Made by a program: the position numbers and the translations under genes
Shown: positions 10,457-17,911 of the stretch, piece by piece
Position numbering within the stretch: position 1 is the first letter of the stretch
Layout of the letters: each line of letters opens with the position of its first letter
From: Calidifontibacillus erzurumensis
GTDB lineage: Bacteria > Bacillota > Bacilli > Bacillales > Bacillaceae_J
Length of the DNA stretch: 64,000 nucleotides
NCBI RefSeq assembly: GCF_013303125.1
Contig: NZ_JABTTE010000003.1
Location: 124,001-188,000, forward strand
Direction of reading: 5' to 3'
Notes under the pieces: generated by a model
Databases searched by the model: none
What the model saw: only the letters and a program-made list of their open reading frames with translations
What the model was told of the DNA's origin: nothing

Positions 10457-10709
10457 GTTTTCATTTGTATATAATTTAGACGGAGAACAAATAGATTTTA
10501 TATCAAAATTATATTATTGTATAGTACAAAAGTACTAATGTTTGTTATTTCCAGGAAAAATATTTTAATAATTAACAAAATTTAAAGTTTTATTACATTG
10601 TAACATTTTTTTTACTTTTACATGTACTATAAACAAATGAATTTTAAAAATTTTATCCATTCATTTGCAATGTTCTATTCAACTTGCACGTGTGTAAGGA
10701 AGTCGAAAT

Positions 10710-11147
10710 ATGTTAATTAGAAAAGCTTATGATTATGAAATAAAAAGTTTGTTTTATTGGTCCGTTGCATTAACGGAAGAACTTTCAGCTGGTTATATGA
10801 AAAGAAATGCAAGAATGACACACGAAATGGTTACACGCGTACTTAGTAATGGAGGATATTATTTAGTTGCGTCTAACAATCTAGAAATAATGGGCTGGAT
10901 TTTACTAGGGATTGATCAAAATTATTACAAAAATGAAAATGTTGGTTTCATTTATGAACTTTACGTTTTTCCGCACTATCGGAAGCTTGGAATTGGCAGG
11001 AAATTAATGGAATACGGATTATCCCAATTGAAAAAATCAGGAATGAATAAAGTGCAATTAAATGTGTTTAACAAAAATGGTGCCAAAAAAATGTATGAAA
11101 AACTTGGATTTAAAGATGTTGCCACCCTAATGGAAAAGGAAATTTAA
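10710..11147 (+). CDS. GNAT-family N-acetyltransferase
   Basis: A 145-residue single-domain acetyl-CoA-dependent acetyltransferase. The acetyl-CoA pyrophosphate loop is visible as RKLGIGRKL after the beta-4 strand FIYELYVFPHYR, and a typical C-terminal motif reads NGAKKMYEKLGFK. The acceptor, protein or small molecule, cannot be told. ATG follows AAGGAAGTCGAAAT. It is flanked by its own terminator, so it is probably monocistronic. Confidence 0.85.
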   Translation: MLIRKAYDYEIKSLFYWSVALTEELSAGYMKRNARMTHEMVTRVLSNGGYYLVASNNLEIMGWILLGIDQNYYKNENVGFIYELYVFPHYRKLGIGRKLMEYGLSQLKKSGMNKVQLNVFNKNGAKKMYEKLGFKDVATLMEKEI

Positions 11148-11162
11148 AAAAAGTTATTGATA

Positions 11163-11197
11163 ACGACAATCAGCATTAGGCTATTGTCGTATTTTTC
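11163..11197 (+). terminator. Terminator after the GNAT gene
   Basis: ACGACAAT (11163-11170) pairs with ATTGTCGT (11183-11190), followed by ATTTTTC. Confidence 0.85.
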
Positions 11198-11286
11198 TTT
11201 GCAATTACGTAAGTTTATAGAAAAATAATATTTCACTGAGCATACATATATATAATAAATGATTTTCAAAGAGGGGGTGAGTTGTC

Positions 11287-11811
11287 ATGTTCCCTTGGAA
11301 ACATTTTGAAACATTTAATGATTATATCAACTATTTAATGAATGTAAGACCAGAACAAGTTGATGAATTTATAAAAAAAATTCTTGATAGTCATTTTCCC
11401 CATTATTCAAATGTCCCTCACAATGAAAAAACAAGGGAGCAGACAGCATCCGCCTATGTTTCAAATGCTGATAATAAAGAATTAAAACATAATCATAATG
11501 TAAAGCAAAAAAAAGATGAAACAAACGAACAAAAAGAACCATTTGAAATAAAAGTATTTGAGTCCCATGAAGATGTCTTTGTCCATTTCCCAGTAAAACA
11601 AAAAAAGGATTTACAATCAGGCAAAATTTATTACAATTCCAATCAACTTATTATAAAAGACATACCAGCAATTGGAGCGAAACATAAAGTGTTGTTGCCG
11701 TCGATCGTCCAACAGCGAGGAGCAAAAATTCATTATAAAAATGGAATTCTGCAAATTAAAATACCAAAGGCTGATGATATGCAATTTACTGAAATTGACT
11801 TAAACTTTTGA
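11287..11811 (+). CDS. Hsp20-fold protein, probable spore coat/germination protein (GerT-like)
   Basis: A 174-residue protein with a short N-terminal helix region, a Lys/Asn/Glu-rich linker (about 45-85) and a C-terminal beta-rich domain resembling the alpha-crystallin/Hsp20 fold (KVFESHEDVFVHFPV to ILQIKIPKA). Spore outer-layer proteins CotM, CotP and GerT carry such a domain. Location directly before GerPF-like genes supports a sporulation role; that is inference. ATG follows GAGGGGGTGAGTTGTC. A CATACATA sequence at 11241 resembles a mother-cell sigma-E/K -10, but I see no convincing -35. Confidence 0.6.
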   Translation: MFPWKHFETFNDYINYLMNVRPEQVDEFIKKILDSHFPHYSNVPHNEKTREQTASAYVSNADNKELKHNHNVKQKKDETNEQKEPFEIKVFESHEDVFVHFPVKQKKDLQSGKIYYNSNQLIIKDIPAIGAKHKVLLPSIVQQRGAKIHYKNGILQIKIPKADDMQFTEIDLNF

Positions 11812-11838
11812 TAAATTTTTTAAAAAAGGTGGTTCTGT

Positions 11839-12084
11839 ATGGCAATTTCAATTAATTTTGTATCCATTATTATTAATTCTCAAGATACAAATGCCACCGT
11901 ATCGATGGGAGAAGTAACTCAATCAGGCTGGAACAGTCATCAAAAGCAAAACTTAGGAAACGGAATTTATTATGGTAATACCGCTTCACCAAATAATGTA
12001 ATCAATATTTTAGACAATGATTTCATCGATATGCCGGTTCATGACAACGATCTTGTTCCTACGAATCAAAATCAATCTCTATAA
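11839..12084 (+). CDS. GerPA/GerPF-like spore protein, single repeat
   Basis: An 81-residue protein with the pattern of the GerPA/GerPF family: an N-terminal strand with INSQDTNATVSMGE, then SGWNSHQKQN, G-N-G, and a C-terminal NDFIDMPVHDND. Members are small spore-coat proteins affecting coat permeability to germinants. The same unit occurs twice in the next gene, so the cluster holds three. ATG follows AAAGGTGGTTCTGT. It probably shares a transcript with the Hsp20-like gene 27 nt upstream. Confidence 0.7.
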   Translation: MAISINFVSIIINSQDTNATVSMGEVTQSGWNSHQKQNLGNGIYYGNTASPNNVINILDNDFIDMPVHDNDLVPTNQNQSL

Positions 12085-12111
12085 ATTTAGGAAGCTGGGA
12101 GGGAGTTAAAA

Positions 12112-12606
12112 TTGAAAGTAAAACTTGAAATAGGACCGATCCAAGTAGAAAGTATCGAATCTGCCTCAGGTATTTTTATTTCACAAATGAACATCGTAAA
12201 AGGCTGGCATTCACAAGAAAAAAATAATTATGGGTTTGGAGATTTTGGGGATCAAAATGTCATTGAAAATTGCATCAGCATTGTGTCCGACGATGATTTT
12301 ATTGATGCCCCCATGAATGACAATAGTATTATTATAGAAAAAAAATTAAAGCCTCAAAACACCAATACCGATATTTCACTAGGAGACATTCAAGTGGAAA
12401 CAATGGATACAAATTCTTCAATTACTATTGGCGACAGCTTGCAAACAGGTTGGAGATCGCAATCAAAAATTAACAGTGGAATTGGCGATTTTATAGGAGA
12501 CAATCTCACAAAAAATAATCGTATATTTCTATATGATAATGATATTATTGATAGTCCTGTTAAAAATGTTCAAACAGCAAGTGTTGAAAAACATAAAACA
12601 GAATAA
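12112..12606 (+). CDS. GerPF-like spore protein with two tandem repeats
   Basis: A 164-residue protein made of two copies of the unit seen in the preceding gene. Copy 1 (about 3-75) carries IQVESIESASGIFIS, GWHSQEKNN and DDDFIDAPMNDN. Copy 2 (about 83-157) carries IQVETMDTNSSITIG, GWRSQSKIN and DNDIIDSPVKN. The translation start is TTG at 12112 preceded by GGGAGGGAG. Internal duplication of this small coat-type domain inside one chain is unusual. Function in the spore coat is inferred from family and neighbours. Confidence 0.68.
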   Translation: MKVKLEIGPIQVESIESASGIFISQMNIVKGWHSQEKNNYGFGDFGDQNVIENCISIVSDDDFIDAPMNDNSIIIEKKLKPQNTNTDISLGDIQVETMDTNSSITIGDSLQTGWRSQSKINSGIGDFIGDNLTKNNRIFLYDNDIIDSPVKNVQTASVEKHKTE

Positions 12607-12642
12607 ATATTTTTGTTTTACCTAAATGCAAAGGTGATTACG

Positions 12643-12861
12643 ATGAGTGATAAAAAAGAAGAAAAAATTTGTAAAAGATGTTTATTTAAAGCCGATGAGA
12701 AAGACCAATACTGTATTCGTTGTGGAGCACCTTTAATTAACCGTTGCACCGACTTTAAAACTGGAGGAAAACATTACTGCGGATTTGTGAATCGGCCTGA
12801 TGCTCGTTACTGTGCAAAATGCGGTCATGAAACGGTTTTTAAACAGTATGGGTTAGTATAG
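12643..12861 (+). CDS. Small double zinc-ribbon protein
   Basis: A 72-residue soluble protein with eight cysteines arranged as two zinc ribbons: CKRC plus CIRC, then single Cys residues in NRC and HYC plus CAKC. Function is unknown; such domains bind nucleic acid or protein. ATG at 12643 follows AAAGGTGATTACG. It sits 36 nt after the spore-protein genes and may belong to that operon. Confidence 0.65.
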   Translation: MSDKKEEKICKRCLFKADEKDQYCIRCGAPLINRCTDFKTGGKHYCGFVNRPDARYCAKCGHETVFKQYGLV

Positions 12862-12892
12862 CACTTTTTCGATTTCCGATCCGAAAAAGTGC
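12861..12892. terminator. Inverted repeat between convergent stop codons
   Basis: GCACTTTTTCG (12861-12871) pairs with CGAAAAAGTGC (12882-12892). The arms reach the stop codons of both flanking genes. There is no clear T tract, so it is a weak bidirectional terminator or an mRNA 3'-end stabiliser. Confidence 0.55.
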
Positions 12893-14268
12893 TATGGATT
12901 CAATCGTTTATTTCTCTCTTTTTTCTTTTCACTATTATGCATATGTCTTTTGATAGTAAAATCGCTAAATTGTGTGACTTGATTTCGTCCTTTTTGTTTC
13001 GACTTATATAATGCTCGATCTGCTAGTCTAATTAAATGCATCGGTTTTTGATCCGCAATGGACGGAAACATAGTTGCAACCCCTATACTTGCTGTTACTA
13101 TTTTAAAGATGGGCGAATTTTTGTGAGGAATTTTCAAGTCCATAATCGCATTTCTCAACTTCTCGGCTTTTGTATAAGCCGTTTTTTTATGATGGTTTGG
13201 CAATATAATCGCAAATTCTTCACCACCATACCTTGCGACAATTTCCCCATTCGTTCCAAATAATTCATTCAACTTATTTGAAATACTTTTTAAACAATGA
13301 TCCCCTTTTAAATGCCCATATGTATCGTTATACAATTTAAAATAATCAATATCAAACAAAATAAGCGATAAAGGGCTTTCATTTTCTATTGCTTTCTTCC
13401 ATTCCACCTCAATTGCCTGATCAAAATATCTACGGTTATAAACTCCTGTATTGCCATCCAGCTCTGCCAATGATTCAATCGTAGAAAATTTTTTATTAAG
13501 TTCTAATCTCATAATGTTGACGTTTTCTATTAATTCAGCTAATTCATCTTCTTTTTTGTATTCGGGGATACTTGCAGAAAAATCTTTTTTCGTGTAAGCT
13601 TTTACACTTTTATTCAATAATAAAACCGGTTGAACAATCGCTTTCATTTGCCGTTGTATGATCAAAGCATTTAATAAAATTAGAAAAATAGCGATGATAA
13701 TAGTAATCCATTCAGTTTGCTCAATTTTTGAGATGTAGGTATTACGTGATTCTTCACGTAAACTTCCAGTTAATTTTATTGTTTCCTGAACAGCATTACG
13801 AAAATCATCAAATACAATTTTGGCTTCTTCAAACAGAACAACATCTAGTTTTTGTCCTTGTTTTGTCATTTCGATAAGTTTTTTTCCATATTGTTCTTGC
13901 CAAAATCGCCCTTTTTCGATAACGTCTTCAACTTTTTGTTTAATGTTAGGTTTATTTTCAACTTTTTGTTGGAGAAAATTTGCGGTATCATTGAAGGTCT
14001 TTGTCCCGTGTTGAAAACTTTCTAAAAATAACGGATCACCAGTTAAATTATAACCACGTTGTCCACTTTCTTGGTTTAAGAGTGATAAATACAATGTATG
14101 AAGTGATGTCTCTATTTCATCTGCTTCTACCTGATATTTTGAGTTCATAGAAAATTGGTAATCAAGTTCCCACAAACAAAAGATCACAAATACTATAAAT
14201 ACAATTCCTGAAATTGAAGAAGTAATGAGTAAATTCCTGCCAATTCTTCCAACCTTGAAATTTTTCAT
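12892..14268 (-). CDS. Membrane diguanylate cyclase, CHASE3-GGDEF
   Basis: A 458-residue protein: TM1 about 13-33, an extracellular CHASE3 sensor about 37-185 with the hallmark NQESGQRGYNLTGDPLF, TM2 about 187-206, a HAMP-like linker to about 258, and GGDEF about 265-440. The motif GGEEF (348-352) and the substrate segment FDIDYFKLYNDTYGH are intact, so it should make c-di-GMP. The inhibitory RxxD is absent (TNGE), so product feedback at that site is not expected. The C-terminal tail is Lys/Arg-rich. It is divergent from the CuA operon. Confidence 0.92.
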   Translation of the reverse strand: MKNFKVGRIGRNLLITSSISGIVFIVFVIFCLWELDYQFSMNSKYQVEADEIETSLHTLYLSLLNQESGQRGYNLTGDPLFLESFQHGTKTFNDTANFLQQKVENKPNIKQKVEDVIEKGRFWQEQYGKKLIEMTKQGQKLDVVLFEEAKIVFDDFRNAVQETIKLTGSLREESRNTYISKIEQTEWITIIIAIFLILLNALIIQRQMKAIVQPVLLLNKSVKAYTKKDFSASIPEYKKEDELAELIENVNIMRLELNKKFSTIESLAELDGNTGVYNRRYFDQAIEVEWKKAIENESPLSLILFDIDYFKLYNDTYGHLKGDHCLKSISNKLNELFGTNGEIVARYGGEEFAIILPNHHKKTAYTKAEKLRNAIMDLKIPHKNSPIFKIVTASIGVATMFPSIADQKPMHLIRLADRALYKSKQKGRNQVTQFSDFTIKRHMHNSEKKKERNKRLNP

Positions 14269-14474
14269 CCTCTTTTTCTCCTAATTCCAATAATTATCCA
14301 AAAATAAATAAAAGAAGATTGGTCAGTCAGTAGAAAACAACTAGATTTTATTAACAGTTCGTATTACTAAATTTACTATAAAACTTTTTTTATTATATTA
14401 CCATATTCTGGTCTTTATGCAAAGAGGACGTGAGCCCTTAAAAACCTTAGTTTCTCAACTTTTTCTATTAATAA

Positions 14475-14515
14475 ATTGTGAAATTTTTGTGAAATTTTTG
14501 TGATAATTTTGTGAC
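14475..14515 (+). promoter_or_regulatory. Four TTGTGA boxes at exact 11-bp spacing (ResD/Fnr-like sites)
   Basis: TTGTGA begins at 14476, 14487, 14498 and 14509. The first three are followed by AAAT or TAAT. The direct repeat once per helical turn fits cooperative binding by a response regulator on one DNA face. The Bacillus redox regulator ResD recognises TTTGTGAAT-like sequences; Fnr half-sites (TGTGA) are also similar. Repeats are seen; the regulator is inferred. Confidence 0.7.
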
Positions 14516-14520
14516 GTTTA

Positions 14521-14549
14521 TTACAGATTAGGTGTTCTTTCTTTTATAT
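14521..14549 (+). promoter_or_regulatory. Possible promoter of the CuA heme-copper operon
   Basis: TTACAG, 17 bp, then TTATAT, directly downstream of the four TTGTGA boxes. Both hexamers are imperfect, as expected for an activated promoter. Confidence 0.4.
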
Positions 14550-14641
14550 CGTAAAAATCGTAGGAAGATTCAAAATCTATTATTTATCTTTGTTAATTAT
14601 TGCAAACAAAGAAAACTAAAAGTAATGAAGGAGGTTTTAAA

Positions 14642-15157
14642 ATGTATCAACAAGCAGCATGGTTTACTACAATAATTTTTATTGCTGGTATCATTGGTGT
14701 CTTTCTTTACATCATCAACAATAGTGACCAAAAGGAAGACTACGGTACTGTAAAGCATAAAGGACACCAACTGCAAAAGTTTTATTTTCTAGCTTTAATC
14801 GTTGTGTTTAGTATTGCAACTGTGATTACACTGAAAGATCTTCCATTTGAACGGGCAAAAGCACAAGAAAATCAAATTATTGTTGATGCTATTGCATCCC
14901 AATTCGCATTTGAACTTTCACAAAACGAATTTGAAGTAGGTCAACCAATCGAATTTAGAGTTACTAGTAAAGATGTAAACCACGGGTTCGGTATTTATGA
15001 TGAAAACATGCAATTGATAGCTCAAACTCAAGCGATGCCAGAATACACAAACCCAATTTATATTACGTTTACGAAACCAGGAACTTATAAAGTTCTTTGC
15101 TTAGAATATTGTGGGATTGCCCACCATGTCATGCAAGCAACTATATCAGTATATTAA
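14642..15157 (+). CDS. CuA subunit (subunit II) of a heme-copper oxidoreductase, predicted CuA-type NO reductase
   Basis: A 171-residue membrane-anchored cupredoxin with two N-terminal helices (about 7-24 and 46-64). The CuA site is complete: H114, then C153-x3-C157-x3-H161-x2-M164. It takes electrons from cytochrome c or quinol-linked donors and passes them to subunit I encoded 18 nt downstream. ATG at 14642 follows AAGGAGGTTTTAAA. Annotation pipelines would call it cytochrome c oxidase subunit II; subunit I features point to NO reduction instead. The CuA domain alone cannot distinguish the two. Confidence 0.85.
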   Translation: MYQQAAWFTTIIFIAGIIGVFLYIINNSDQKEDYGTVKHKGHQLQKFYFLALIVVFSIATVITLKDLPFERAKAQENQIIVDAIASQFAFELSQNEFEVGQPIEFRVTSKDVNHGFGIYDENMQLIAQTQAMPEYTNPIYITFTKPGTYKVLCLEYCGIAHHVMQATISVY

Positions 15158-15175
15158 TAAAAGGAGGAACGGCTT

Positions 15176-16660
15176 ATGAATACGATCATTTCTGATAATG
15201 TCGATCGTTCAACTAGAAAAAGTGTCATCTTTCCTACATTATTAGGAGCCATCGTCATTTTGTTGATGATGTGCATGGGGACGATCATGCTTTTGAATCA
15301 AGGAAAATTGATTTCAATTTCTGATGGATTTTTTTATAAAATCATGACACTTCATGGTACTGGTATGGTTGGCGCAGGAGCGATTGCAGGTTCAGCAATC
15401 ATTTACTATTTCGTAAGTCAGTATGTACGTTTAAGCAAAGCTATATTTATGACAAACGTCATTGCTTTTCTAATCGGTGTTGTAATGATATTGATCGGGA
15501 TTTTTGTTTTTGATTTTGCAGCAGCTTGGACATTTCTCTACCCTCTGCCAGCTATATCAGGAGGGATGTGGGGAATTGCTGGAGCATTCTTCTATTTAGG
15601 AGGAATGACAATTATTGGTACCGGTTTCCTACTATTCTTTCTTGATGTTGGCAGAGCAATTATAAAAAAATATGGAAACCTTGGAAATGCCTTAGGATGG
15701 CCAATTATTTTTGGAGGAAAAATGAAAGAAGAGCTTCCTCCTGCAGTTGTTGCAGCAACAATGGTAACGATTGTAAATACTGCTGCGTTAGTAACTGGTG
15801 CGGCTGTTCTTATTATGAGTATTATCAATCTTTTTAATCCGAGCTTTACAATTGATCCACTTTTAGCAAAAAACTTAATATATGCTTTTGGTCATATATT
15901 TGCTAACTCTATCATTTATATGGGGGTAATCGCAGTTTACGAAGTGTTTCCTAAATATACAGGAAGACCTTGGAAAACATACGGGATCTTTTTAATCGCT
16001 TGGAATGCTTCAACGTTGTTTACAATGATCATTTATCCTCACCATTTGTTGATGGATTTTGTCATGCCAAAATGGATGCTGATCATCGGTCAAGTTCTTT
16101 CTTATGCAAATGGGCTTCCGGTACTTGTTGTTACTGGATTCGGTGCTTTACAGATCATCTATAGATCTGGAATTAAATGGGACATGGCATCCTTGTTATT
16201 TTTTGGTTCAATATTTGGCTGGGTACTTGGTGTTGTTCCAGCAATAGTTGACGCAACGATTGTAATCAACCATGTCATGCATAATACAAAATGGGTACCA
16301 GGTCATTTTCATCTTTACATGGGACTTGGGGCTTGTGCGATGATTTGGGCGTTTATGTATTATCTTCTCAGAGTAGAAGGAATCAAACTAGTCTCTTATT
16401 TTGATAAGGTAAGCTTCTGGATTTACTTAATAACTTTTATAGGTGTTGCTGGCTCCTTCCTGTATAGTGGAAAAGTAAGTGCACCAAGACGTTGGTCCCA
16501 GCATTTTCCTGAATGGGTACCAGCAGACCAGTTTGGAGCAATTGCTTCATTTGGAGTTATATTCGCAACTTCAATTTTTATTATACGCTTTGCTGTATCG
16601 TCTAGATACATTGGCTCCAATGAAGAGAAAATGAAAACAAAGGATCAATTATATGCGTAA
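15176..16660 (+). CDS. Heme-copper oxidoreductase subunit I lacking the active-site Tyr, predicted CuA-type nitric oxide reductase
   Basis: A 494-residue, about 12-13-helix catalytic subunit. Ligands seen: H60 (low-spin heme), H240 and H289-H290 (CuB-type), H377 and H379 (hemes, in VPGHFHLYMG). In A- and B-type oxygen reductases the helix VI His is followed at +4 by the cross-linked Tyr (HPxVY). Here the motif is GHIFANSIIY, so +4 is N244. Loss of this Tyr is a hallmark of heme-copper NO reductases. With the CuA subunit, SCO and NarK neighbours, a Bacillus-type CuA NO reductase is the best call; alternative quinol or O2 activity cannot be excluded. Confidence 0.75.
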   Translation: MNTIISDNVDRSTRKSVIFPTLLGAIVILLMMCMGTIMLLNQGKLISISDGFFYKIMTLHGTGMVGAGAIAGSAIIYYFVSQYVRLSKAIFMTNVIAFLIGVVMILIGIFVFDFAAAWTFLYPLPAISGGMWGIAGAFFYLGGMTIIGTGFLLFFLDVGRAIIKKYGNLGNALGWPIIFGGKMKEELPPAVVAATMVTIVNTAALVTGAAVLIMSIINLFNPSFTIDPLLAKNLIYAFGHIFANSIIYMGVIAVYEVFPKYTGRPWKTYGIFLIAWNASTLFTMIIYPHHLLMDFVMPKWMLIIGQVLSYANGLPVLVVTGFGALQIIYRSGIKWDMASLLFFGSIFGWVLGVVPAIVDATIVINHVMHNTKWVPGHFHLYMGLGACAMIWAFMYYLLRVEGIKLVSYFDKVSFWIYLITFIGVAGSFLYSGKVSAPRRWSQHFPEWVPADQFGAIASFGVIFATSIFIIRFAVSSRYIGSNEEKMKTKDQLYA

Positions 16661-17273
16661 TCATATTTCCACAGTCATCATTTTTATTGTTGGATTATTC
16701 ATCCTTTGGGAAGGAACTGACGGGCTTCGGGCTTTTACTGCAGAAAAAGCCCGTCAAATTAATATTATGGAGAAAAAACCATTGCTTCCCAATGTAAGCT
16801 TGGAGGACGGGAATGGGAAAGCGTTGCAGCTTTACGATTATAAAGGCAAAATTGTTCTCGCAACCTTTATGTATACAAGCTGCGGAGATGTTTGTCCAAT
16901 ATTGGAAATGAAATTTAAAGAAGTATATGACCAACTCCCAAAAGAATTAATAGGTAAGGAAGTTGTCTTTTTGAGTTTCAGCTTTGATCCATTCCATGAT
17001 ACACCTGAACGTTTGAAAGTATATGAAAACCATTTTGGAGCAGATGGTATCACTTGGAAAATGGTCCGTTTTTCAAATGAAAAACAGCAACAACAATTTT
17101 TAGATTTGGCCGGTGTTATCGTCATACCAAAAGAAGATGGCGGGTTTGAACATAACGCTGCTATTTATTTAATTAATGAACAAGTTCGTCTCATAGAAAT
17201 TTTTGATTACCAACATTCACAAAACGTCGTAAATAAAGTTCGTGCTATGATAGAAAAACGCAACAGATCTTGA
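16653..17273 (+). CDS. SCO1/SenC-family copper chaperone
   Basis: A 206-residue membrane-anchored thioredoxin-fold protein (TM about 5-20) that delivers copper to CuA. The copper motif is C77-GDV-C81 with the distal H167 in FEHNAAIYL. Its start codon overlaps the end of the subunit I gene by 8 nt, so the two are translationally coupled, which ties it to maturation of this CuA enzyme rather than of the oxidase at the other end of the window. Confidence 0.9.
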   Translation: MRNHISTVIIFIVGLFILWEGTDGLRAFTAEKARQINIMEKKPLLPNVSLEDGNGKALQLYDYKGKIVLATFMYTSCGDVCPILEMKFKEVYDQLPKELIGKEVVFLSFSFDPFHDTPERLKVYENHFGADGITWKMVRFSNEKQQQQFLDLAGVIVIPKEDGGFEHNAAIYLINEQVRLIEIFDYQHSQNVVNKVRAMIEKRNRS

Positions 17274-17288
17274 TTGCGGGGGAAAAAG

Positions 17289-17852
17289 ATGAGTAAAAGA
17301 TATGCTAGTTTCGGTTTCGGTTTGATATTTTTTTTAGCGCTCCCACCAGTAAAACAATTCACAGAATCTTTTATGATAGGACAAATGCTTGTACAAATTC
17401 CTCTGCTCGTTTTAGCTGGTTTTTTCTTAGGAAAAACTATTTTAGATATATGGCCGAATTTAATAAGTAAAAAATATAACGGGATTGCAGGTATTTTACT
17501 AGCCGTATTTACTATTTCATTTTGGATGTTACCCCGATCTATTGATGCTTCCATTAATGAGATGTGGTTTGCCATTGCCAAATATAGTTCATTACCATTA
17601 TTGGCCGGAATACCTATTAGTTGTAGCTGGAAGAAATTACATCCCATCGGTCAAAATTTTATTTGGGCAAATTTAGTTTCAATGTTCATCATCATGGGAT
17701 GGCTTTATCTAACATCACCGGTACGGCTCTGTAATAATTATTTGCTTGAACAGCAGCATTTACTTGGAAAATCATACCTTTTCTTAAGCGGATTAATAAT
17801 TATTTCCGGGATTTTCCGTACTTTTATGATGGATCATGGTACAAAATATTAA
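17289..17852 (+). CDS. Membrane protein of unknown function in the CuA heme-copper operon
   Basis: I do not recognise the family. The 187-residue product has about five or six hydrophobic helices, with conserved-looking polar positions at LPRSIDASINEMW, WKKLHPIGQNFIWANL and CNNYLLEQQHLLG. The ATG at 17289 follows GGGGGAAAAAG and starts 15 nt after the SCO gene; a terminator follows, so it is the last gene of the four-gene operon. An assembly factor or accessory subunit of the enzyme is a reasonable guess from position only. Confidence 0.6.
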   Translation: MSKRYASFGFGLIFFLALPPVKQFTESFMIGQMLVQIPLLVLAGFFLGKTILDIWPNLISKKYNGIAGILLAVFTISFWMLPRSIDASINEMWFAIAKYSSLPLLAGIPISCSWKKLHPIGQNFIWANLVSMFIIMGWLYLTSPVRLCNNYLLEQQHLLGKSYLFLSGLIIISGIFRTFMMDHGTKY

Positions 17853-17855
17853 TTG

Positions 17856-17894
17856 AAAAAACTAGGTATCCATTTTGGAGCCTAGTTTTTTATT
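17856..17894 (+). terminator. Terminator of the CuA heme-copper operon
   Basis: AAAAAACTAGG (17856-17866) pairs with CCTAGTTTTTT (17881-17891), with a T run. narK downstream must therefore have its own promoter or depend on read-through. Confidence 0.88.
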
Positions 17895-17911
17895 AAAAAA
17901 AGAGGTGGGAT

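Noticed and set aside
14269-14641. A third c-di-GMP riboswitch upstream of the CHASE3-GGDEF gene (GCAAAGAGGACG near 14418)
   Set aside because: The short match lacks the GAAA hairpin, GACGCAAAGC junction and second helix of class I.
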